Assembly: GCA_018873225.1 (NCBI GenBank)
Contig: JAEILZ010000002.1
Span: 4,588,001-4,652,000, forward strand
Origin: [Phialemoniopsis] sp. UDSM-2020
Taxonomy: Eukaryota > Ascomycota > Sordariomycetes > Thyridiales > Thyridiaceae
Reading direction: 5' to 3'
Length of the DNA stretch: 64,000 nt
The notes below the pieces were generated by a model, which saw only the letters and a list, made by a program, of their open reading frames with translations, was not told the DNA's origin and made no database searches. Shown one piece after another: positions 22,988-32,901 of this stretch; within the stretch, counting starts at the first letter, position 1; every line of letters starts with the position of its first letter. Position numbers and translations under genes: made by a program.

Positions 22988-25258
22988 ATGAGGCATGCCG
23001 AGGAGCAAGGTGATGAATGAGAATTGTTGGCACATGGGCATCGATTCTGGAGACCTGTAGTAATGTCACTCTTTTTTAAATCAACTAATCCTCTCGGTTT
23101 CTCCTCTTGCAAAGTACTGGTGTCCAGCATTCCGAACCAAAGCATCTCTTGCCGTGCTAGACGTTGTCGTTCAGACAGACACATGACACAGTATGCGCGA
23201 TCGATTGCCGATCAATGGTGCATCAAATACTACTGTGGGATCGAGCTTTTATTGTTCTAGAAGCCCGTTTCGACGGCGGGCGCGTATCGGTCTTCCCGGA
23301 GCTTGTAAGTAGCGCTCATTCCTTTGAAGCCGCGTGCCTGGTCATGAGTCGTGATGTCCGGCCGAGGACTAACTTTTGACGCGGCGACGGGCCGACCCCA
23401 CTGTTTGGGGAAGGCCTGGGGATCGGACCGCTGATGTCATGAGTAGCTAAAGTCGCTTACATCCAGATATTCTGTCTGAAATGAGCCTCACCTCGTCTCA
23501 CTTCGTCCTATGTGATAACTAGATGCAATTTGGACGACTCATTGCTGAGCGTCTGGTGCCCAGGTGATGTTTGGTGGCTGTGGTGGTGGCTTGCTTCGTG
23601 CTGACTTGCTCTTGCTGGGTTCGGTATGTTGGGGCTACAGAAGTACAGCACGAATCACAGGCAGGCTCTAGCCTCTCAGGTGCCTTCCTTCAGCTCCAGG
23701 GCTGGGACTGGGCACCCTTGCCCGCCAACGCATGCAGAAAATGATGCATGCATCCCTGCGTCATGTCAAAAACCACAGCTTCAACGGGCGACTCGTACCC
23801 ATCGTTTGCACGCCCCCAGCCACATTCGCATCAAAGGCATTGTGTTGAGCTGCATTGTGCAGGCCGTAGACCGCACATTCATCGCCATCGAGTCACAATC
23901 GCCTTGACCACCTGCTCACCGCTACCAGATGCCCTCGCCGTACTCACGATGCAGCCACGGGGCGTACGTTGATTCCACGACAGTACAAGTGATGCTGGCC
24001 TGCTCGCCCCGTCCATGGGAAGTCTCCGATGATGAACAAGGCTCGACCTCGAGGCAAGAAAAAGAAAATGCAACGGCTGCGTACCTGATTGGGGAAGGGC
24101 CCTCGAGTCCGTGCCGTCCTCCACCTTCGAAATTAAGATACCGACTTTAGCAACCGAGAGACTGGCACGACTGGCTCCACGCCTCCACTGCTCAGAGATT
24201 AATGGAGGAGAGCAAACATTACAGACGAGACGAAGTACGAGGAAAGCTACCAAAGATCGGGCCCCAATTCCTCTAGCTTGGTCGCTAGTGATGCAGGCTA
24301 GCTCCACGTTTTCGACACCAAAAGGCGTTTTGTGCCAAGCTCGCGTGTCTGGTGTGTCTTGGTCCAGCTTGTCCTTGCTTTGTCCTCGGTCGGGGCAAGC
24401 CACCAGTGCCACCCTCTGTGTGGTGTGTGCCTCGGGGCGACAATCATGGCATCATACAGCCAATCCGTGGGCTTGGCTGGCCCCCGCGGCGCATATTTGC
24501 TGCACACTTTACCTCTTCAATGTTACTGTCAGACGTCGCTGTCTCTCCACTTTCCAGCTACCGAATGCGCCCTTTCAATTTTAATGGCGCACAAGCTTCG
24601 CTGCTATTGGAGTTAGTCTTACTCAGCCCAACGGCTTTCTTCGTCTGTATCTCTTTTCCAGTCCTTGTTCTCTTCCCCTCGTCGGCCATGCCAAAACCCT
24701 CGTCGCAGGTCGGGAAAAGGCGGTGTTGATTGCTCGCAAGCTCAGAAAACCTTGTCGCGTCTCAACGAGCTACGCTGCGGGGACACTCATCAGGGGTCCT
24801 GGCAGAAACTTCTCCGACTTTCTTGTTCTTTAACCCCCTCCGCTTTGTACCCGAACTCTCGAGCCGTGCGCCCACCTCCATCCCATAGCGTGCGCAAGCT
24901 CCCAGACGGCGTGTGTCAATGATGACTCGCTTGGTGACAGGGAGACAGCCGAAGAACTAAGATAACTATCCTTTCCCCCGGCCCTGCGCTCGCGGACTGG
25001 AACGACTTCGAAATCCAAAGCCTCCGAGCGGAACCTCTTCCGACCTGGCGGCGTACATCGTCGTTCCTCGACATCTTGCGACCAGCTTCTACGAAGCAGC
25101 GACGCCCTCATTATCCGGCGTCGAGCCCACGCGACCCCCCTTCGATTGCCCTATGGCTCCTCTCGAGAGATGTTCGCAAGATATACCTCAACATAAACCT
25201 CGGAGCTGGGCCCGCCATCGCCATTGCTTGAGCTTCGGCTCCTGACACAGGCGCCACC
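22988..25258. other. 2.3-kb intergenic region, probably a long promoter/leader of the downstream gene
   Basis: Several ORFs of 60-177 codons occur on both strands but overlap each other, lack family motifs and have no consistent splice model. The last 600 bp are rich in CT tracts, as in leaders of strongly expressed fungal genes. I see no RNA gene. Confidence 0.5.
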
Positions 25259-28258
25259 ATGAGCTTCTTCACGTCCAACAAAAATGGGTTCCCGGATCGT
25301 GGCCCAGCTGTCTTTGCCGTGACCACGGCCACCTTGGCTCTTGGGACCGTTTTTGTTGCCGCAAGACTGGTGTCTCGCATTGGTATTGTACAAAGGGTTA
25401 GCTTGGATGACTACTTTATTATCCTCGCATGGTGCCTTGCCTTCGGTCTCAGTTTCACTATTGACTTTGGCACGCGCAAGGGGCTGGGACGACACGATGA
25501 AGACATTCTTTCTGAAGATCAAGGAGCTCTGAGGAGGAGCGAATATGCCTTCTCTATTCTATACGTACGTTCATTTTTTACTGACTTGGGCTTGCCCTTC
25601 CCGCCATTGCTAACACTTGCGCAGAACCCTGCCCTCATGGCGACCAAGACCTCCATCCTGATCTTCTACCTGCGACTATCCAAGAACACACAGCCCGTCT
25701 TGCGCCTTGCTTCCTACCTAGTACTCGGCATCGTCAACGTCGCCGGTGTCGTCCTGACATTCATGAATATCTTTCAATGTTCGCCAATCAAAGATGCCTT
25801 CTCAGAAGACAACAATAATGGCAAATGCATACCTCTTTTGACCGAGTTCATCTGCTCTGCCCCCGTCAACATCGTTACCGACCTCGCTATCCTCGCTCTG
25901 CCGTTACCTGTTCTAACGGGAATGCGGCTTCCTCCGCGGCAGAAGACAATTCTCGTCATCACCTTCTGTCTAGGTGTCTTCGTCTCCATTGTTGACGTCG
26001 TCCGCGTCTACTATCTCCAACAAGCCATCATTTACGTTCCGACAGGTAGCTCCACCGACCCCAATTCGAGATTTGGCGACAGCGATCAGTTCGCATGGAA
26101 TGCGTCGCTTTCCCTCATGTGGTCAGCAGTTGAGGTGAACATTGGCATGACTTGCGCATGCATTCCCACACTCAAACCACTGATACTTAAAATCCTCCCT
26201 GCCATGATCGTGGACCCCGACGGAACAAAGACCAGCTCGCAAACTCTTGACAGGGACAACGCGCAACCGTCGCCTAAGCAGGTCAGCAGTGAGAGAATGC
26301 TGGAGCCCATCCCTGCTTTCGGCGCAGGGGGTGGAATGCAAGCTCCCCCACCGGCCCGGACGAACATGAACGAGAACGACGGCGGCCCGCAACTCACGAT
26401 GCTCGATTTCCTCACCACCCCCGACGGTGCGAACCCGAATGCTCACCCGCCCGCCGAAGGCCTGGGCGGCCTTCTCCCTACCCAGACAACCATGACATCG
26501 CGAGGCAGTGTGCAGGAGAATGCCATCTACTTTGGATTCGTCAACCTGAAGAGACCGAAGAGCATGTTGAAAACATCGGCATCCGAATCGTTCAAATACT
26601 GCACTGTCGTCACCATCTTGTTCTTCTTGTGGGGTTTCAGCTATGGCCTCCTCAACAGTCTCAACGACGTGGTCGCCGCGGTCGCGGACATGTCCAAGGC
26701 CCAGACTCTCGGACTGACCAGCGTCTACTTTGGTGGTGGTTACCTTTTTGGTCCTCTGCTCGTCGGCGAGTGGATTCTTCGACACGACGAACACCAACGA
26801 ACCAACCGCAGGTCGTCACTCACCCGCAACAACGACGAGCCAATCGGGGGCTTCAAGGCGACCTTTATGATCGGGCTGTGCTTTTATGGGACCGGCACGA
26901 TCATGTTCTGGCCCAGTGCAGTTCTGAGGTCGTTCCCAGGCTTCCTGATCTCCAACTTTGTCGTCGGCTTCGGGCTCGGAATTTTGGAGACAGGAGCGAA
27001 TCCGTTCCTGGCTCTTTGCGGGCCCATGGCCTATGCTGAGATGCGCCTCTGCTTTGCGCAAGGTGTCCAGGCGGTTGCAAGTGTTCTCAGCGGCCTCATA
27101 GCTCAGAACGTCTTCTTTGCGAGCATCGAGAAGAACAACGTCGACTCGATGTCCCTCATTGACGTGCAGTGGACCTACTTGGCCATTACCCTATTTTGCG
27201 CTGGGCTGGCTCTCTTCTTTTACTACATGCCTCTACCTGAGGTCAGCGACGCGGAGCTTGACGACGCTACTAACCGCTTACCTGTCGACACTCGAAAACG
27301 TACGATCGGCGGCTTCCGGCTCAAGACGGTATGCCTTGTTCTCGCCGTCCTTGCTCAATGGTTCTACGTGGGCGCTCAGGAGAGCATGAGTATTTACTTT
27401 AGCACCCTCATCAAGTCATTTTTGCCGAACACCCCGGCCCCGACTGATGATTCCACGGCGGATGACGATCAGTCAAAGCCTGTGCCGGGCTTGACCTTGA
27501 CGATCCCGAGTTATCTCTTGATCGCCCACACAGCCTTTGCCGTGTCTCGTTTCGCGGCTGGCTATTTAGCTTACCTCTCCGTCAAGCACCCCAAGTGTCG
27601 ACTGATTCCTTCGCCTCGAACTGTCCTCGCATTCTGCGCCATCTTCTCGGTGATATTTGCCATCCTGATGGCCGCCGTGAAACCGACGTCTAACCCGAAT
27701 TTAATCGTCATTCCTGTAGTCCTCTACTTCATGGTGGAAGGACCCCTCTATCCCCTCATCTTTGCCCTTGGCCTGCGCGGACAAGGCAAGCGCACGAAGC
27801 GCGCAGCTGCGTGGCTTACTATCGGTACCTCGGGCCCGGCCTTCTGGCCTTTCGTGCTCTGGGCCATCATGAAGAACGGCGGTAGCGTGCAGACGTCTTT
27901 CATCGTCGTCGTCGCACTGCTGTGCGTCACGTGCGTGTATCCGCTCTACCTGACCTTTGTGCCGGACGCAAGGACCATGGCGGATCCCAACGAAAGCCCC
28001 GACTTGCGGAAGATTGCTCGTGCGGAAGCTTCCGGCAGTAAACCCCCGTCGGTCGACGAGGCTGTCAGGCATAGACACCGAAAGAGTTCCGCGGGCGGTA
28101 GTCTGTTCAGCAGGCTGTACGGTGGAAAAGCGAGGGCCTCGAATGCATCGAGCAGTACACCCATGGTGGAGCACAAGGAGGGCCCTCAAGCGGGCGGTGG
28201 GAGGGGCGTTGACCGTCGAGATACTGTTCCTGAGATACCCGAGTCCGAGCTACTCTGA
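25259..28258 (+). CDS. Fusion of PTH11-like rhodopsin domain and FucP-type MFS transporter
   Basis: The first ATG starts a 7-TM domain of the fungal rhodopsin/PTH11-like type (about residues 15-310). It has SLDDYFIILAW, a GLGRH motif, and after removal of a 60-bp intron (25565-25624) the joined FSILYNPALMATKTSILIF, then a cysteine-bearing loop and helices to LKPLILKILPAM. A polar linker of about 100 residues rich in Pro/Gly/Thr follows. From about residue 420 (FGFVNLKRPKSM) there is a complete MFS of the L-fucose permease family (TILFFLWGFSYGLLNSLNDV, TGANPFLALCGP, FCAGLALFFYYMPLPE) with about 12 TM, and a cytosolic Ser/Arg-rich tail. The spliced product is 979 residues. The intron is a multiple of 3 without a stop, so retention gives 999 residues. 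No stop or splice site separates the two parts. The likely role is a plasma-membrane sensor-transporter ('transceptor') for a sugar or related ligand (inference). The ligand is unknown. Confidence 0.82.
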   Translation: MSFFTSNKNGFPDRGPAVFAVTTATLALGTVFVAARLVSRIGIVQRVSLDDYFIILAWCLAFGLSFTIDFGTRKGLGRHDEDILSEDQGALRRSEYAFSILYVRSFFTDLGLPFPPLLTLAQNPALMATKTSILIFYLRLSKNTQPVLRLASYLVLGIVNVAGVVLTFMNIFQCSPIKDAFSEDNNNGKCIPLLTEFICSAPVNIVTDLAILALPLPVLTGMRLPPRQKTILVITFCLGVFVSIVDVVRVYYLQQAIIYVPTGSSTDPNSRFGDSDQFAWNASLSLMWSAVEVNIGMTCACIPTLKPLILKILPAMIVDPDGTKTSSQTLDRDNAQPSPKQVSSERMLEPIPAFGAGGGMQAPPPARTNMNENDGGPQLTMLDFLTTPDGANPNAHPPAEGLGGLLPTQTTMTSRGSVQENAIYFGFVNLKRPKSMLKTSASESFKYCTVVTILFFLWGFSYGLLNSLNDVVAAVADMSKAQTLGLTSVYFGGGYLFGPLLVGEWILRHDEHQRTNRRSSLTRNNDEPIGGFKATFMIGLCFYGTGTIMFWPSAVLRSFPGFLISNFVVGFGLGILETGANPFLALCGPMAYAEMRLCFAQGVQAVASVLSGLIAQNVFFASIEKNNVDSMSLIDVQWTYLAITLFCAGLALFFYYMPLPEVSDAELDDATNRLPVDTRKRTIGGFRLKTVCLVLAVLAQWFYVGAQESMSIYFSTLIKSFLPNTPAPTDDSTADDDQSKPVPGLTLTIPSYLLIAHTAFAVSRFAAGYLAYLSVKHPKCRLIPSPRTVLAFCAIFSVIFAILMAAVKPTSNPNLIVIPVVLYFMVEGPLYPLIFALGLRGQGKRTKRAAAWLTIGTSGPAFWPFVLWAIMKNGGSVQTSFIVVVALLCVTCVYPLYLTFVPDARTMADPNESPDLRKIARAEASGSKPPSVDEAVRHRHRKSSAGGSLFSRLYGGKARASNASSSTPMVEHKEGPQAGGGRGVDRRDTVPEIPESELL

Positions 28259-28590
28259 ATGTTTTTTTCCGGCCTTGTTTTTGCTCATATCACGAAGCGA
28301 TGATTCAGATACATATATATATAATCCACCTCACGGGGGCAACAACTCGAAAAGTACTAAGTTCATATATGGCTGGCTATGTAGCGTCACCATTAGGACG
28401 TTCTGTCCAGTATATTTACATACATAATTCACAATATCACCAACTTACGAATTCACACGAAGCAGTTCCAATATGTACATATAGATCCTTAGATTTCTAC
28501 TAGTTGCGCCTTCGACTTTTGTTTGCTTGTTACATTGACAGGATCCTCTCGACTTCTTTGCTTCGAGTTGTCTGTTGTCGACGACGCCCC
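28259..28590. other. Convergent AT-rich intergenic region
   Basis: This is the 3' region of the fusion gene and the VOC gene. It contains AT microsatellite-like runs (ATATATATATA near 28312) suitable for polyadenylation. No gene is seen. Confidence 0.55.
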
Positions 28591-29160
28591 TCAGTTCTTG
28601 GACCAGATGGCTTGCAGGTTGCCCTCGGAGTCCACAAAGCGGGCGAAGCAGCCCCTTTTCTCGCCAAGCGCAGTACGCGGGCTACAATACAAACACATCA
28701 GTACAACGCATCCATAACAGTTCCAGGATCAAAGGGAGAAAAGCTCACATGTGCACCCTCCCACCCGCAGCCTCGACTCGGCGCAGCGCCTCGGCGACGT
28801 CGTCGACGGCGAAGGTGCACACGGGGCCGATGCGCGTCGGGTCGGCGGCGTCGGCGACGGAAGCCACGCTGTTGGGGTTGGCCATGCGCAGGAAGGCGCC
28901 GCGCAGCATGCCCTTTTGGAACGGGTGGGCCGAGGCCACGCCGTTGGCGGTGTTGGACGACGACGCCGGGCTGGCGTCGGTCGTGGTCTCCCAGGACAGG
29001 ACCGAGGCGTAGAAGGCCGCCGCGCGGACGGGGTCGTGGACGGGGATGGAGAGGAAGATGATTTGGCCGGTTAGGGAGGGGGCCTGGCTCGTGAAAGGTG
29101 TGTTAGGAGGGCTGCGAAGGGGGCTGGAGAGGGAGGGGAGGGACTTGCTTGGTCGGCCAT
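28591..29160 (-). CDS. VOC-superfamily (glyoxalase/bleomycin-resistance fold) protein
   Basis: Three predicted exons, 29160-29149, 29083-28749 and 28681-28591, give 145 residues. The protein starts MADQAPSLTGQIIFLSIPV, has the DPVRAAAFYASVLSWE motif of the betaalphabetabetabeta VOC half, then TFAVDDVAEALRRVEAAGG, and ends CFARFVDSEGNLQAIWSKN, the classic VOC end strand. One VOC module of this length usually dimerises around a metal or forms a non-enzymatic binding protein. No substrate can be named. The first intron begins GC (GCAAGT) and ends AG. A GT-AG alternative breaks the frame, and without splicing the ATG frame stops after about 30 codons. The first exon therefore codes only four residues. 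The gene is convergent to the fusion transporter and tandem to the ferric reductase, with 588 bp between. Confidence 0.8.
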
Positions 29161-29748
29161 GATGATAATGGTTCTAGATGAGTAGCTATTTGTTTAGAAG
29201 CGTTCGTGTGTGTGTCTGGATGGTTGAAGATGTCTTGCAGTGACGATGCTGAGAGTATTGAGAATACCGAGAGAGATAATATACTTCTCTCATTCAACAG
29301 ACCACCTATGTTTCTTGAATGATCGTCATCGTGATAAACACTGCAAATGATATTTCCAAGCGAATGAGACGGTAATCGCCGAATCTTTCTGTTCCAGACC
29401 GTTCCATAGAGCATTACTCCACGCCCTTCACCCCAGACCGGGGTTCTCCAGCCCAAGAGCTTCCAGAAACAGGAGGGCGACAATAGGCGGCACTCAAGAG
29501 TTAATCAGTGACATCATGCGCCGAGATTTAAGAATGGAAAATAGCCTGAGAGGTCTTGTTTCACCGCAGCGACGCCAGCTATATTGCGGCAGCCTATTAT
29601 GATCCACGCCTGTGGTACCGCCTTTCGGCTGAGTCCCGGGTATCAGGAAAGCCCCTCGGTCTGGTATAATTGTCCAATAATGTATTCTGGGGTTGCATTG
29701 TTATGCTTGGCTTGCTAAAATGAGTTCTCTAGATTCTATCGTTCTACA
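29161..29748. other. Intergenic region, no gene seen
   Basis: It holds the promoter of the VOC gene and the 3' region of the ferric reductase. It includes a GT-rich stretch (TGTGTGTG near 29205). No gene model is supported. Confidence 0.55.
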
Positions 29749-32211
29749 TCACCACTGGAAGCTCTCCTCAAAGTACTCTATGTGGGACTTTGTATGTCCC
29801 ATCTTGGTCACGACTGCCTTTCTACTGTCGTCAGCCATCCGCCCGGGACCGCTAGACACTACAGCAAGACTGCCCTCTCCTCCACAGCTCAAAGCTTCTT
29901 CTATGACTTCGTCAACGTTCATTCGTTGGGATCTCCACTCCGCGCGGCGGTGGATTGCTTCGCCTCCGAGTGCGGCCCTGTTAGTACCGCTAGTGATATA
30001 GACGGTGATACTCAACTGCTCGCCGTCGTATGTGCCGTTCAGTTCACGGTTGAGTATGTCGAGGGCTAGGGCGGGCTGTCGTACAGCCCAGTGAATCTGG
30101 ACCAGTCGTGGCCGGGGCGATGAGGTCGTGAGCTTGTTGAGGTATGACAATGGGACTGCAATCCCGCTGCCTCCAACCACAAATACAACTTTGCTGAACT
30201 TGTCCAAAGGCAGGGCCTTCCCGTATGGGCCGTCAATGGCGACGTGTACCGTGGCTGGGTCTGGCCGCCTTGCCTCAGCGTACTCCTTCAATCGAGAAGT
30301 GAAACTGTCGTATGGCCGGATCAGGAATGTCATCTCACGACCACTCTTTTCCAGCTCAGTACCCATCTCCGTGGAGGAGCTAACTTCATGCGCCAACAGA
30401 GGCGAGTCCTCCCTCGCGGGCTCTCCCTCGTATTGAAGACTACCCGACACTGATGCTACCGTGAATGGATGACTTTCCCAGAAGTTCCACTTGTTGAGGA
30501 CCATGATATAGTAGAACGTCCCAGGCTCAATGTCGTAAAGGCTCGAGGACACCGGAACCGTCATGCGGACCATATGAGCATTTTCGTGGTAGGTGATTTT
30601 GGCCCTTAGGTCCCAGAACCAGGGATTGAAAGCCACAATGCGGGCTCCGCGGATGACTCGGTCAAAGATCCAAATAGTCACCGGAATCCACACGAGAGAG
30701 TCATAGTCACCTCTAAATATGGAAACATGGCTTGAACCGAGGTTAGCATACTTCGCTGCACACAGCGCGCGCATTGGACGAGTGATTAGAACTTACCCCA
30801 ACATAGCCGCAAGAATTAGGATCGACAGGACGATATGAACTACGAGGAAGACCTCGTATTGTTGTCGTCGAAACCAAAATATCGAGAAGAGCACAAGGAA
30901 ACTCATGAAAATGGTGGCCTAGTCGAGAAATTAGTCTTAGCGATGAGAAAGTAAATCACAAGCAACCAACCAGCTCTCCCATCCACCAGTAGGTCATGTT
31001 ACACATGCGCCAGAAGTAATCCCATCCACCCTCTGGAGAAAGTTAGTCACAGCATCACACGAGATTCTTAGAGCGTCTTACTCCGTAAAATGAGCACAGT
31101 GTATCCTATTGAATGGATAATGGCCTGCAGAGTGGCGACCCTAGCCACCCATCGATGAAAGTTGTTGTATGTCTTGAAGTCCCAGCCTGTGAGCCATATG
31201 ATGAGATTGTTCCTCATTCCAAACAGCCAAATGAGAGGAAAGTTGGCAAACGAAATAACGCCCGTTCTGTCAGAGACATGCCGAAGGATCTGTTGTGACA
31301 CAGAAGGATAGCTCGGCATTGTTAACAACGAGACTTGACCACGAGACGGGAGAATACTCACTAGATGTATCCTTCGAATATTTTATACCCATGCACGCTG
31401 CACGCTATGTTAAGAAGCAAAAAGAAAAACAAAGTCAATGACTGCACGCGGGGAGGCAGGGTACCCCAGCCTGCGAAGTCCTGGATGCAGCGTTGACCAA
31501 ACGTCGCTGGCGTGAAGACGTTGCGTCTGAGCCATCCGATGCTCTGGGTCTGGCTGGGCAAGGATCGCGGCGACCAAGTCCCAATATGCGCGAGTACTCG
31601 GTTTCCAACGCCCACAGCCACGACCAGCGCCCAGAAGAACCCCATCGCCCATCCGTAATAATGGTGATGGTACCAGGCATAGTTGTATGCGTCCTGTTGT
31701 TACCTATTGTGAGCTAGTTGAAGTAGGAAATGTTATAGGCAAAACATACCAGCGTACGGACCCAAAGGTCGTAAAACGCTTGTGATGGCAGCAACGGTTC
31801 ATCAGAGGCTTGCGCAGGGTTCAGACTGGTCGCGTTAAATCTCGTGAGCCGGGCTATGTCTTCATCTGTGAAGCCATCGACTATATCATGCGGCGCAAGT
31901 AATGAGTCGTAAAAGTCTCGGCACGTCTGGTTCAGGCTTCTCGACTCTGCACGCCAAACATCTTCGGCGCAGTGGAGGTCCCAGCAGAGATAGACCGATT
32001 GCTGATGCAGACGACTCGTGCACTCCTGCTTTGCAAAGAATGACCCATCTGGCGCGTCTGCGAACCGCACAGTCCGAAATGCCCGTCGGCACGCCAGACC
32101 GCATAGTTTGTCACCCTCCGTGGCCGCTGGGCCCGCTGTTGGTTGGGCGGAGGTGATGGTGGCCAGAGTGGCGACACAGCCAGCTGCGCCGCCCACCCGC
32201 CAGTACCGCAT
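29749..32211 (-). CDS. Ferric reductase transmembrane component (FRE/NOX-like metalloreductase)
   Basis: Six exons are predicted: 32211-31750, 31693-31362, 31311-31082, 31032-30971, 30918-30797 and 30730-29749 (introns of 56, 50, 49, 52 and 66 bp). They join to 729 residues. The protein starts with a signal peptide (about residues 1-22), then an extracellular region with several cysteines, then the ferric-reductase membrane domain. The bis-haem histidines are present as two H-x13-H pairs: HRWVARVATLQAIIH and HIVLSILILAAMLGH (the second pair is completed by splice 5). The C-terminus has the FAD site HPFTVASV, NADPH-site elements DGPYG and VVGGSGIAVPLSYL, and the end motif SSGPGRMADDSRK. It moves electrons from NADPH across the membrane to Fe(III) or Fe(III)-siderophores. 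It is tandem with the siderophore MFS gene and its promoter carries two iron-GATA sites. The exon 3 acceptor at 31312 could be a few codons off. Confidence 0.92.
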
Positions 32212-32901
32212 CTTTCGCGTCCCTCGGGTCTAAATGGGGTCCGGCTCAAAGTCGTGAGTGATGTTGGCCGTTTTGTATGTTAGGTCCCAGCCATACTTGG
32301 AGTCAGAGGCGGTTGTCGCACAGGAACGATGGATGGACGAGGGAATATTTATCAGATGATCAGATAAGCATGATCTGTGGGGGCGAGCCAGATCACGTGT
32401 AGGAGTGCACATCTTGGCTGGCCACATGTTCCTCCGTCTTCAGACCCTACACATTCTTCAGCAGAATTATTCGTGTCGTTGACCGGCTGTGTTTGATTCC
32501 TTCGGCGGCGCATGCTGCACATACACGAGACATTTGTGGTTGTTCGTCCGGGGGACGATAAGAACAAGGAACCCCGCCCAAGGCTTCTCCGCCCAAAAGC
32601 TTTTCTTGCCACGGCTTTATATGCTTACAACGAGTTCCGAGGTTGATTCGAAAACCATTGTCGGGTTTGGGCACGGTTCTCATCAGTTGGTATTTGTCGG
32701 AGTTGTCACATAAACCGTCTACAATTTCGATAATCAAAACTAGACCAGTACCGATTAAACTACCAAGACCGTGTTCACAAGTGTCAACGATGAATATTAT
32801 ATTATGTTCAAATGAAATTGATTGAAGATTCCATATGATTATATTGACTGTCAAGGAATCTACGTCCGAGATATCTCATATTGATGTGCAATCAAGCCTG
32901 T
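32212..32901. other. Promoter region of the ferric reductase
   Basis: There is no gene in these 690 bp. Apart from the paired iron-GATA sites it holds the 3' region of the siderophore MFS gene, with AT-rich sequence at 32.7-32.9 kb. Confidence 0.6.
32349..32367. promoter_or_regulatory. Paired iron-GATA-factor sites (ATCWGATAA) upstream of ferric reductase
   Basis: TTATCAGAT (32349-32357, which reads ATCTGATAA on the minus strand) and ATCAGATAA (32359-32367) are two exact, inverted copies of the SreA/Fep1-type consensus ATCWGATAA, one base apart. They lie 138-156 bp upstream of the reductase ATG. Iron-loaded SreA-type repressors bind such sites to shut down uptake genes. The sites are seen; binding is inferred. 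Confidence 0.72.

Noticed and set aside
23879..24412. 177-codon minus-strand ORF in the 2.3-kb gap
   Set aside because: It has no recognisable motif, overlaps other ORFs of equal quality on the other strand, and composition is not protein-like over its length.
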